64,000 nucleotides of DNA, from positions 992,001-1,056,000 of the forward strand of contig CANNEA010000002.1 in the NCBI GenBank assembly GCA_947503525.1, written 5' to 3'. The DNA comes from an uncultured Carboxylicivirga sp. GTDB taxonomy: Bacteria; Bacteroidota; Bacteroidia; Bacteroidales; Marinilabiliaceae. Position 1 is the first letter of the stretch; each line of letters begins with the position of its first letter. The notes below the pieces were generated by a model. The model did not search any database and had not been told where the DNA came from. It saw only the letters and a list, made by a program, of their open reading frames with translations. Below, piece after piece: positions 26,866 to 35,387 of this stretch. The translations under genes were made by a program, and so were the position numbers.

Positions 26866-27795
26866 ATGAAAAGAATAACTATAGTAATAGTAATCTGTCT
26901 ATCGTTTCTGGAAGTTGCCGTCTTTGCTCAAAAGGATTTGGTGATGAGCCAGTATATGCATAATCGCTACTCCATAAACCCGGCCTTTGCTGGTAATAGG
27001 GAAGCTATTTCAGTATACGGAGGTTTTCGAAAAAAATGGGTGGGTTTTAATGGAGCACCAACTTCACAATATTTCAGTGGTCACGGACCTTTGCGTAATA
27101 AAAATGTAGCACTTGGATTAGATGTTTATAACCAGAAGTATGGAGTAACCAGCCAGACGGGCTTTACCTTATCCTATACTTACCGTGTATTGGTTAAGGA
27201 AGGGCAGCGTTTAAGTTTTGGATTAAATGCAGGTTATTTGTCTCAGAATTCAAATTGGTCTTCCATAAATACCATAGAAGGAAGGTCTGAGGATGGTATA
27301 GATCCTGAATTTGCTTCCAACGAAAGTGGAGGAAGTCCAATGTTTGGTTTTGGAGTAGCATGGTATAGTAATCAGTTTTTCTTAGGCTTATCTGCAATTA
27401 ATCTGTTTAATTTTGATATTAATAATAACAGCTCTGAGTTTGCACCTGATAAATCTGATTATATTTTCACAGGGGGGTATATGTTTGCTTTAGGTAAGAA
27501 GTTTGATCTTCAGCCAAGTGTGCTTGCAAGATACAATCCACAGTTCGATCCTATTGCGGATGCCAACTTGACTTTAATATACGATAAGATGATTTGGCTG
27601 GGAGCTTCTTATCGAAATACGCAAGACATTGTTGCATTGGTCGGGTATCAGATCACACCCCAATTGCGTTTCTCATATAGTTTTGATTATTCTATGGGCA
27701 ATGATATTAAATCATACAATGACGGGACTCATGAGATTGCTTTGCAATTTGATTTCGGATATAAAATCAAAACACCTAATCCTAAATTCTTTTAA
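26866..27795 (+). CDS. PorP/SprF family type IX secretion outer-membrane protein
   Basis: 309 residues with a signal peptide (about 1-21, ending V-F-A-Q). The family start 'DLVMSQYMHNRYSINPAFAG' is plain, and the rest is alternating beta-barrel sequence ending 'EIALQFDFGYKI'. PorP/SprF proteins are partners of type-B sorted cargo, and sprF-type genes commonly sit beside them, exactly as here (11 bp after the cargo gene). It is expected to be an outer-membrane anchor or partner for that cargo. Confidence 0.93.
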   Translation: MKRITIVIVICLSFLEVAVFAQKDLVMSQYMHNRYSINPAFAGNREAISVYGGFRKKWVGFNGAPTSQYFSGHGPLRNKNVALGLDVYNQKYGVTSQTGFTLSYTYRVLVKEGQRLSFGLNAGYLSQNSNWSSINTIEGRSEDGIDPEFASNESGGSPMFGFGVAWYSNQFFLGLSAINLFNFDINNNSSEFAPDKSDYIFTGGYMFALGKKFDLQPSVLARYNPQFDPIADANLTLIYDKMIWLGASYRNTQDIVALVGYQITPQLRFSYSFDYSMGNDIKSYNDGTHEIALQFDFGYKIKTPNPKFF

Positions 27796-27805
27796 TCTGG
27801 TCACT

Positions 27806-29209
27806 ATGCGATTAATACTAATAATTTTTTCAACGATCCTATTGCATGCTGGCATGGTGGCACAAGATGTTAAAGTAACTAAGCTGCCGCTTAATACCAG
27901 AGCTAGTCAAATGGCTCCCTTGTTAATTGATTCTGTACTTTATTATAGCTCTAATCAATCGGTTAATTTCCTTAAGCGCTATTTCGATGAAAACAGGAAC
28001 GCTTTATATCATATGTTTAGTTCAGAATTAAAGGCTGATTCAACTTTTAGTAAACCACAGCAATTTCAAAAAGGCTATTTGTCGCCATTTAATACTGCTT
28101 CTATTGCATTTTCACCTGATGGACAAAAAATGTATGTCGGGCAGAACCATTACGATACTTACAAGCGTAGCCAAAAAAGCAGAAGTGGTAATTTAATGGG
28201 TGTTTATGAGGCCAATATGGGAAGCCGTGGATGGTCCAGAAAAAGTAACCTGCCTTTTAATTCACGACGAGACTATAATACAGCACATCCTACGATTAGT
28301 GATGATGGGCGATTTTTGTTTTTTGTCTCGGATATGGAAAACGGATATGGGAAAACCGATATTTATTTTTCAGAAAATATAAATGGAGAATGGGGGCCTG
28401 CTGAGAATTTAGGAGCTAATATTAACTCTGCTGAAGTGGAGGTGTTTCCATTTTATCACTCAAGTGGTAAATTAATCTTCGCCTCCAACGGACATGGAGG
28501 TCAGGGGGGACTGGATTTATTTTATACCATAAAAACAGCTTCCGGATGGACCAATCCAGTAGCATTTGACGAGACCGTAAATACAGAGGCCAACGAATTT
28601 AGTTGTTACATAAGTGATGACGAGCAATGGGGTATTTTCGCATCTGATCGATCGGGTAATGACAATCTCTATCGTTTCGATCGTACTTTCCCAACTTTTG
28701 AGGCTTGTAATTTGCAGGAGGAGGATAGTTTCTGTTATGAATTTTTTGATGATGAAACAGAAGATGATGCTCAAAAAGGACCATATATTTATCGCTGGAC
28801 TTTTGGTGATACAGAAATAGCCGAAGGAGATACCGTTATTCATTGTTTTCCGGGTGTTGGAGAGTATAAGGTGAAACTTAGCATGGTTGATACTTCAATC
28901 GATCAGGAGGTATTTGCCTTATCTGAATATTCGATTGCTGTTGAACGGATGGAACAAGTATATATTTCATGCCCCGATACGGTAAAAGTTAATGAATTAA
29001 TTAAGCTTGATGCCTCCAAATCGAATACCGGTGACTTTGCCGTTAGAGACTATTATTGGGAGCTTGAAGATGGAACTTTACAAAAAGGTGAAACTATTCA
29101 GCATATTTTTCGAACAAAGGGTAAATACCTTGTTAAATGTGGAGCTGTTTCAAGTAGGCATCCACAATTAAAAATGTGTTCGGTTAAAGAAATAATTGTA
29201 AGCGATTAA
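27806..29209 (+). CDS. Exported PD40 beta-propeller / PKD-domain protein
   Basis: The ATG at 27806 gives a signal peptide (M-R-L-I-L-I-I-F... to M-V-A-Q); an upstream frame extension overlaps the sprF-like gene in another frame and is discarded. The protein has about 467 residues. Four PD40-type blade motifs are seen ('ASIAFSPDGQKMYV', 'HPTISDDGRFLFFVSD', 'VFPFYHSSGKLIFASNG', 'FSCYISDDEQWGIFASD'), then two PKD-like domains ('YRWTFGDTEIAEGDTVIHCF' and a second near 430). Related T9SS proteins end in an OmpA domain, which is absent here. Gap to the upstream gene 10 bp. Confidence 0.82.
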   Translation: MRLILIIFSTILLHAGMVAQDVKVTKLPLNTRASQMAPLLIDSVLYYSSNQSVNFLKRYFDENRNALYHMFSSELKADSTFSKPQQFQKGYLSPFNTASIAFSPDGQKMYVGQNHYDTYKRSQKSRSGNLMGVYEANMGSRGWSRKSNLPFNSRRDYNTAHPTISDDGRFLFFVSDMENGYGKTDIYFSENINGEWGPAENLGANINSAEVEVFPFYHSSGKLIFASNGHGGQGGLDLFYTIKTASGWTNPVAFDETVNTEANEFSCYISDDEQWGIFASDRSGNDNLYRFDRTFPTFEACNLQEEDSFCYEFFDDETEDDAQKGPYIYRWTFGDTEIAEGDTVIHCFPGVGEYKVKLSMVDTSIDQEVFALSEYSIAVERMEQVYISCPDTVKVNELIKLDASKSNTGDFAVRDYYWELEDGTLQKGETIQHIFRTKGKYLVKCGAVSSRHPQLKMCSVKEIIVSD

Positions 29210-29211
29210 TT

Positions 29212-30189
29212 ATGTCCAAACTACTCAGACTTATACTGCCTCTATTATTGATAACATTCTTATCAAATGCTCAGCCTGTTCCAGGTGAGGATGAAAATAT
29301 TCCTAATTTGGTAACTTTCGGTGGTGACGCTGAAACCTATTGGGGAGACGATAATTTCTGTCAAATTATATTTTTTGCGGTTCCCGAAGGATTTAATGAG
29401 CCTATTTATATTCGTATTTTCGATCCAAGTACAGGAGGGAAAAATGATGAACAGCAGGGAGAATGGAATACGCGGACTCGATTCAGTATTTATGGAGGTG
29501 AAGGAAGTTGTTCAAATCAGGATGCGCGTGATGGAAATCTTGATGGAGACTATGATAGTGGAGCCATGCTGGATTCAAAGATATTTAGTGACGAAGCGGA
29601 GTATGATTTGAACTGGTATACATTTGGACCTTATAACCCATCGGAAGGTGAATATTTGCCGGATGACGGTGGATATATCTTTAAGGTAATTGTTGAAGGG
29701 GTATCAGGAGATGACGGTAACCTTTATCGAATGTATTTGAGTAATGCTGAAAATACAAATCATGATGTGGAAGGCGCTTTCGCCTACTATTTTAAATATA
29801 AGTTCAGGTTACATGATGATGTGACTCAAACATCACATATATACCCTTATATCAACGATCCATCAACAGTGTACATTAAGCAGTCTAATTTTGATTGGGA
29901 TAATGATGGCATTATTCTGGTAAGATCTGTAGACAGGGCTGGAACAACTATGATTATATCAAAAGATGATGATTGGTCGCATAGTAATTTTAAGATAAGA
30001 GAGAAGGAATATCATTCATCACTTGATATTCGGATGGTTAAAAATAAAAATGCAAATATCATTAATAATAATGTTGTGATTCGTCTTGAAAATCAAGATG
30101 GAGAAGGTTTGAAGTTGTACAGTGTTCCAATTGGTGGTGTTCCTAAGTATATACCAAAACCGAAACACCGTTCAGTAAAAGCCCAATAG
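29212..30189 (+). CDS. Exported protein of unknown function in the T9SS-linked operon
   Basis: 325 residues; signal peptide about 1-20 (ending S-N-A-Q). The mature part is rich in Asp, Gly and Tyr and looks all-beta, with phrases such as 'GDAETYWGDDNFCQIIFFAV' and 'NLDGDYDSGAMLDSKIFS'. It ends in a basic stretch (K-P-K-H-R-S-V-K). I recognise no family and no sorting domain. Its stop codon is one base before the start of the next gene and it starts 2 bp after the previous one, so it is a fixed operon member. Confidence 0.75.
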   Translation: MSKLLRLILPLLLITFLSNAQPVPGEDENIPNLVTFGGDAETYWGDDNFCQIIFFAVPEGFNEPIYIRIFDPSTGGKNDEQQGEWNTRTRFSIYGGEGSCSNQDARDGNLDGDYDSGAMLDSKIFSDEAEYDLNWYTFGPYNPSEGEYLPDDGGYIFKVIVEGVSGDDGNLYRMYLSNAENTNHDVEGAFAYYFKYKFRLHDDVTQTSHIYPYINDPSTVYIKQSNFDWDNDGIILVRSVDRAGTTMIISKDDDWSHSNFKIREKEYHSSLDIRMVKNKNANIINNNVVIRLENQDGEGLKLYSVPIGGVPKYIPKPKHRSVKAQ

Positions 30190-30190
30190 T

Positions 30191-33100
30191 ATGTCACATA
30201 AAAGATTATTAATGGGTAAGCGATGTACAGTGGCACTTCTAGTGCAGCTATTTGTCAGCAGTGTATTTGCTCAATCCTTCGACTTTAAGACTTATAATAG
30301 TGAAGTAGGTTTACCTCAAAACTATGTGTACAGCATAGAACAAGGTAAAAATGGTTACTTGTGGATTGCAACCGGAGAAGGCTTGGTGCGATATGATGGA
30401 TTTGACTTTAAGGTTTATACCGAAGCTGATTCTTTAGCGCATGATTTTGTAAATACCTTACATGTAGACCAACAAGGACACATATGGACTGGTCATAAAA
30501 ATGGAGACTTATCGTATTATAAAGATGGTCGTTTTTCTAAAATTGTGATTGCTGAGACCAACCAAAAAATCAATGACATCAACGAGGATGAAAGTGGTAA
30601 TGTGTGGGCTGTAGAGCAACGTAAAGGATTAATCAAAGTAGATCCTGAAGGAGAAGTAAGTACATTTTTCGGGCGTAAAAAATATGGGATACGCAACTAT
30701 TACTCTGTAATGCCTATCACACCGTGGAAATTCTTAATTGGTACAGGTGAAGGACTTTATGAGTTGACATTTAATGATGCCAGCTATGGAGATGTTATTG
30801 TAAGTCGCATAATGGATATTCCGGAAGTGCGTATCAATACAATTGTTGCTTGTAAGGGCTCAGATAATGCCTATTGGATAGGAACAGATGGTGAAGGATT
30901 TTATCGTTATGAGTTAGGAGCCACAGAAGCAGAGCATATCAGTGATAATAGGTTGTGTCTTAGATTCAATATTGAAAAGGAAACTGTAAACGATATTTTC
31001 GAAGATCAGGACGGACACCTTTTGATCGCGACAAAAAGCAACGGTGTCATTAAATTATTCTTTAATACAGATAAAGGGCAGTTTGATGAATCCATGAATT
31101 TCTCGACGATTAATGGCTTAAACGTTGATTATGTAACTCAAATCCTTAGTGATAGAGAAGGTAATTATTGGTTTGGCACTTATGGTGGAGGTGTAGCTTC
31201 GCTGGTTAATCAATTTTTTGTCTTTTACAATTTGGAGGAAATTGGTTTTAAAAGTCAGAAGGTTCATTCTGTTTTAAAGTCGGGTAATGATTTGTGGTTG
31301 GGCTTGGATAATGGTTTGATCAAACATGATCCTTTATGTTTTACTGATTTCGAATTTTATGATCCTGCTTTAGGAATTCCACGTGATAAAATTACTCAAC
31401 TCTATGAGGATAAAAATGGAATGCTATGGGTAGCTTCTGAGAATAGTGGTCTTTACTACAGGAAAAAAGGCGATTTAAAATTTAAGTCTTATTTCTATAC
31501 CAATTCAACCTCGGGTAAAAAAATAAATGATATTCTGGGAGATGAAGATTTATTATATCTGGCAACCAGCGAAGGATTATTTGTATTAAACACCCAGGAG
31601 AAAAAGCAGAAATTTTATGATATGGGAAGTGGTCTTTCTCATAATACCATAAACTTTATCTACAAGGATAAAGAAGGTATTATCTGGGTTGGGACCAAGG
31701 ATAATGGCATTTGTAGTGTTGCTGATGATAAAATTGAGCGCCATAAGTTGATGCAGGCTGCAGTGAATGTGGTGGACATGACGGAAGATAAAGATGGAAA
31801 TAAATGGCTGGCGACTAAAAACAAAGGGGTACTTTTTTATTCTGTTGATAGTATTAAAACCATTACCGTTGAACATGGCTTAAAGAAAAATTACTGTTAC
31901 AGTATTAATTGCGATAGTCAAAACCGGCTTTGGGTTTGTCATCATGTAGGCTTGAGTAGTATTGAATTAGAAACGGGTCAAGTCCGAACTTTTGATCACA
32001 ATGACAATATGGACGGTGAGTTCAATCGTGTTGTGAAAGGCAATGATGGTACCTTATGGTTTGCATCCAGTGAAGGAGCAGTTAATTATGATCCGAATAC
32101 AGATGTTGTAAATGGTGTTGCGCCATTGCTAAACCTAACGTCTCTAACTATTGATGGTGAGAAGTATTCTACCAGTGAAACGATTAAACTACCTTTCCCG
32201 TATGGCGAGGGATCATATAATTTAAGAATTGATTTTAGAGCAATCAGCTTTGTTAATCCCGAAGGAGTAAGCTACGAATTCCGAATTGATGACGTTGGAT
32301 CAAAACGCAAGCGCGAAAAGGCATGGACTGAGTTAGGAGGGATCAATTTTAAGGAAATTGATTACCTGGGTTCTGGTGAGCACAAAATCCGTATTCGCGC
32401 CTATAATGCTGATGGAATTGGGACTGGTACTCCAATGACATTGAGTGTATCTGTAGCTAAACATTTTATGAGCAGTATTTGGTTCATTGTATTGGCCATA
32501 ATTTTCATAGGATTTTTAGTTTACTTATTAGTTAAGTATCGTGAGCGCAAACTGCAGCAACAAAAGCAAATTTTACAGCGTGAGGTAGACTCTCAGACTG
32601 TTGTGTTACGTGAACAAAAGGACGAGATTGAGAAAAAGAATAGAGATATTACGGATAGTATCAATTACGCCAAAAAGATACAATCTTCTATTTTACCTCC
32701 GATGAGCGAGCTGACTCACTCAATCCCTGATTCTTTCATATATTTCTTACCTCGAGATATTGTAAGTGGCGATTTCTATTGGTTTAATAGAAGTGGTGAC
32801 TATATGATTGTATGTTGTGCTGATTGTACAGGACATGGCGTGCCAGGAGCCTTTATGTCAATGATTGGAACAACTATCCTTAATGATATTTTCCGAATTC
32901 CAGAAGTGAATTCTCCGGCAGCGCTTCTCGAAAGACTGGATGAGGAGATTAAGAAGTTATTACAAAGCAGCGATGAGGCAGAAAGTAAGGATGGTATGGA
33001 TATTTCCGTAATGGAAGTGCATTTGCCAACTCGAAAAGTGAGAATAGCCTCGGCAAGGCGCCCTGTTTATCTGGTTATGAATAATGAGATGACAGTTTAT

Positions 33101-33400
33101 AAGGGTAATCGACGAAGTATTGGAGATGCCTATCTGGACGGAGGACAAAATGCCTTTGTTAATATTGAATACAATTGCTCTAAAGGCGATCAGGTCTATA
33201 TGTTTTCAGATGGTTATCCCGATCAGTTTGGTGGACCATTAGGTAAGAAATTCATGAAAGTTGGAGTTCATAATTTGATTGAAGAAATTTATGAGATGCC
33301 AATGGATGATCAATTCGACAAAGTCAAGTCTAATTTTGAAAATTGGATGGGAGAACTAGATCAAATTGATGATGTCCTGTTTATGAGTGTGAAATTATAA
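30191..33400 (+). CDS. Two-component-regulator propeller protein with SpoIIE/PP2C phosphatase domain
   Basis: 1069 residues. After a signal peptide (about 1-28), residues 30-640 hold repeated Reg_prop blades (for example 'YLWIATGEGLVRYDG', 'YWIGTDGEGFYRYE', 'IIWVGTKDNGICS'), then a Y_Y_Y-type beta-sandwich (about 655-755). One membrane helix lies near 762-781, then a coiled coil (about 785-825) with 'SINYAKKIQSSILPP', and a SpoIIE-type PP2C phosphatase domain with 'VSGDFYWF', 'CADCTGHGVPGAFMSMIG' and D-G-Y-P-D-Q-F. So a periplasmic sensor drives a cytoplasmic Ser/Thr phosphatase. Hybrid kinases usually occupy this slot; here the output is a phosphatase. Confidence 0.92.
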   Translation: MSHKRLLMGKRCTVALLVQLFVSSVFAQSFDFKTYNSEVGLPQNYVYSIEQGKNGYLWIATGEGLVRYDGFDFKVYTEADSLAHDFVNTLHVDQQGHIWTGHKNGDLSYYKDGRFSKIVIAETNQKINDINEDESGNVWAVEQRKGLIKVDPEGEVSTFFGRKKYGIRNYYSVMPITPWKFLIGTGEGLYELTFNDASYGDVIVSRIMDIPEVRINTIVACKGSDNAYWIGTDGEGFYRYELGATEAEHISDNRLCLRFNIEKETVNDIFEDQDGHLLIATKSNGVIKLFFNTDKGQFDESMNFSTINGLNVDYVTQILSDREGNYWFGTYGGGVASLVNQFFVFYNLEEIGFKSQKVHSVLKSGNDLWLGLDNGLIKHDPLCFTDFEFYDPALGIPRDKITQLYEDKNGMLWVASENSGLYYRKKGDLKFKSYFYTNSTSGKKINDILGDEDLLYLATSEGLFVLNTQEKKQKFYDMGSGLSHNTINFIYKDKEGIIWVGTKDNGICSVADDKIERHKLMQAAVNVVDMTEDKDGNKWLATKNKGVLFYSVDSIKTITVEHGLKKNYCYSINCDSQNRLWVCHHVGLSSIELETGQVRTFDHNDNMDGEFNRVVKGNDGTLWFASSEGAVNYDPNTDVVNGVAPLLNLTSLTIDGEKYSTSETIKLPFPYGEGSYNLRIDFRAISFVNPEGVSYEFRIDDVGSKRKREKAWTELGGINFKEIDYLGSGEHKIRIRAYNADGIGTGTPMTLSVSVAKHFMSSIWFIVLAIIFIGFLVYLLVKYRERKLQQQKQILQREVDSQTVVLREQKDEIEKKNRDITDSINYAKKIQSSILPPMSELTHSIPDSFIYFLPRDIVSGDFYWFNRSGDYMIVCCADCTGHGVPGAFMSMIGTTILNDIFRIPEVNSPAALLERLDEEIKKLLQSSDEAESKDGMDISVMEVHLPTRKVRIASARRPVYLVMNNEMTVYKGNRRSIGDAYLDGGQNAFVNIEYNCSKGDQVYMFSDGYPDQFGGPLGKKFMKVGVHNLIEEIYEMPMDDQFDKVKSNFENWMGELDQIDDVLFMSVKL

Positions 33401-33485
33401 TAGCTTCGTATTTTAACTTAAATAACCTAAAGTGAGTTGATGATTAGAGATGGAGAGTTGAGGTTGTTTACTTAACGATCCATGG

Positions 33486-34778
33486 ATGAAAAAAAACTTG
33501 CTAAATGAGCTTGATCGATTACGGAAAGCCGAGGTAATAAATAATGAGGTCCTTGAGTCGATCAAGGCATTCTATGCCGAAGAGCAATCAAAATCCAATA
33601 ATCGATTATACACCGTATTTTCAATATTTGGAGCCTGTCTAATTGGATTAGGCATAATTTTACTGATTGCGCACAATTGGGACGATTTATCGCGAATTAC
33701 TAAAACAATACTAGCCATTCTTCCTCTTGTATTCGGTCAAGGCGTTGGATTTTACGTAATGCGAAAAAAGAGTAGCAGTAAAGCATGGACAGAGGGCAGT
33801 TCCAGTTTTTTATTCTTCGCAATTGGTGCTTCAATAGCTTTGATATCTCAGATTTATAATATTCCAGGAAACCTTGGGAATTATCTTTTTACCTGGATGA
33901 TTTTAAGTCTGCCAATCATATACCTATTGAAATCCTCAATGGTATCCTTATTGTACTTGCTTGGTATTAGTTGGTTTGTTGGAGAAGCCGGTTATTGGGG
34001 GCACAGTGATACATCGGAATATTTCTATTGGCTTTTGCTTTTTGCTATTCTTCCTGATTATTATCAACTGATAAAAAACAATCCCAAAAGTAATTTCACC
34101 AAACTATACAACTGGTTTGTGCCGGCGTCTGTCACCTTTTCGTTAGGACTGATTAATTCAGGTCATGAAGAGTGGCTATTTGTGGCATACCTGGCATTGT
34201 TTTGCATGTTTTATTTGATTGGCAGTTCAAAGTGGATAGCTGAAGATAATCCAAGAGTTAATCCATTTAAAATTATTGGTTCACTGGGGAGTGTAATTAT
34301 CCTACTTATCTTGAGTTTTGAATGGCTGTGGGACGATCTTGAAAGAGGTGAGTTTGATATCATCCAAATTGCAAGTTCACAAGAGTTTATATTAACTCTG
34401 GTTTTAAGTGTACTGATTCTGCTTTTATATAGGAAAATTAAAAGTCACGAAACTGTTGACGCTTTACATCCTTTAAACTTACTGTATCTTCTGTTTTTCT
34501 TTACTTTTATTCTGGGCTTCTTCAACGCTTTTGCCGCTCAGGTACTTATAAATGTTTTTGCCTTCGGATTGGGTTTATATTATATTCTAACAGGATCTCG
34601 TGCCATTCATCTGACTCAGTTAAATTTTGGGCTTCTGATTATAACCGCTTTAATTATTTGCCGATTTTTCGATTCCAATATAACATTCATCATTCGAGGA
34701 TTATTGTTTATTGTAATTGGTGTTGGATTTTTCATGCTTAATTATCGACTTCTTAAAAAAAGGCAAAATGAAGAATAG
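33486..34778 (+). CDS. DUF2157 polytopic membrane protein
   Basis: 430 residues starting at ATG 33486. The N-terminal helical segment (L-L-N-E-L-D-R-L-R-K-A... about 1-40) is cytoplasmic, and the rest has about twelve hydrophobic helices, beginning 'FSIFGACLIGLGIILLIAHN', the DUF2157 signature. Function of the family is unknown. The last 11 bp overlap the next gene (GDYXXLXY protein); this DUF2157-GDYXXLXY pairing is common in bacteria and suggests one complex. Confidence 0.9.
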   Translation: MKKNLLNELDRLRKAEVINNEVLESIKAFYAEEQSKSNNRLYTVFSIFGACLIGLGIILLIAHNWDDLSRITKTILAILPLVFGQGVGFYVMRKKSSSKAWTEGSSSFLFFAIGASIALISQIYNIPGNLGNYLFTWMILSLPIIYLLKSSMVSLLYLLGISWFVGEAGYWGHSDTSEYFYWLLLFAILPDYYQLIKNNPKSNFTKLYNWFVPASVTFSLGLINSGHEEWLFVAYLALFCMFYLIGSSKWIAEDNPRVNPFKIIGSLGSVIILLILSFEWLWDDLERGEFDIIQIASSQEFILTLVLSVLILLLYRKIKSHETVDALHPLNLLYLLFFFTFILGFFNAFAAQVLINVFAFGLGLYYILTGSRAIHLTQLNFGLLIITALIICRFFDSNITFIIRGLLFIVIGVGFFMLNYRLLKKRQNEE

Positions 34779-35355
34779 AACCAATATAGCAGCGTTTTTG
34801 TTTTTGGCCTTTGCTGTTGTGCAATTAGCTGTTCCCTTAAGTATGATATATCAGCGGGAACTTACTTTAAGGCAAGGAGCGGAATATCATTTTAAAACAC
34901 GGCCAATAGATCCAACTGATCCTTTTAGAGGGAAATATGTCAGGCTCCATTTTGAAAACGAATCATGGATAACTGATACAACCTGCACTTTAGAGAGAGA
35001 GGATAAGGTATACGCATTGCTTTCAACTGATAGCATTGGTATGGCACAAATAGACAGTTTAGTTCGAGAGAAACCATCTGATAATGTTGATTATTTGGCT
35101 GCGTGGGTAAGTTATCAATATGAGCGAAATAACGATAGTATTGAAGTTCAATTAAAATGGCCATTTGATCGCTTTTATATGGAAGAATCAAAAGCGAAAG
35201 CTGCTGAGCTTAGAGTGAATCGTAACCGAAGGACGGATACTTTATCAACCTATGCCGTAGTAAAGATACGTCAAGGCAATGCTGTATTGGATGATGTCAA
35301 AGTTGATGGGATCTCTCTAAAAACCTGGGTTGAGCAACTTCAGGAAGAAGAATAA
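34768..35355 (+). CDS. GDYXXLXY domain protein (membrane-anchored)
   Basis: The ATG at 34768 (M-K-N-R-T-N-I-A-A-F) overlaps the DUF2157 gene by 11 bp and gives a clean N-terminal membrane helix (about 6-24). The family motif is present as D-P-F-R-G-K-Y-V-R-L-H-F-E (about 50-62), where the canonical Gly-Asp-Tyr is Gly-Lys-Tyr. The domain is extracytoplasmic, about 170 residues. Function unknown, but the link with DUF2157 is well known and is repeated here. Confidence 0.85.
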   Translation: MKNRTNIAAFLFLAFAVVQLAVPLSMIYQRELTLRQGAEYHFKTRPIDPTDPFRGKYVRLHFENESWITDTTCTLEREDKVYALLSTDSIGMAQIDSLVREKPSDNVDYLAAWVSYQYERNNDSIEVQLKWPFDRFYMEESKAKAAELRVNRNRRTDTLSTYAVVKIRQGNAVLDDVKVDGISLKTWVEQLQEEE

Positions 35356-35357
35356 AA

Positions 35358-35378
35358 AAAGGAGCAATCTGCTCCTTT
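35358..35378 (-). terminator. Terminator hairpin between the GDYXXLXY and chemoreceptor genes
   Basis: Stem AAAGGAGCA / TGCTCCTTT with a 3-nt loop, immediately beyond the end of the chemoreceptor gene. On the minus strand it runs into TTTTTTTATT, a strong T-run, so it mainly serves that gene; the convergent plus-strand gene may share it. Confidence 0.85.
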
Positions 35379-35387
35379 AGTGATATC

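Noticed and set aside
28517-28843. 108-codon minus-strand frame
   Set aside because: Antisense to the PD40/PKD gene; low-complexity Ile-rich translation.
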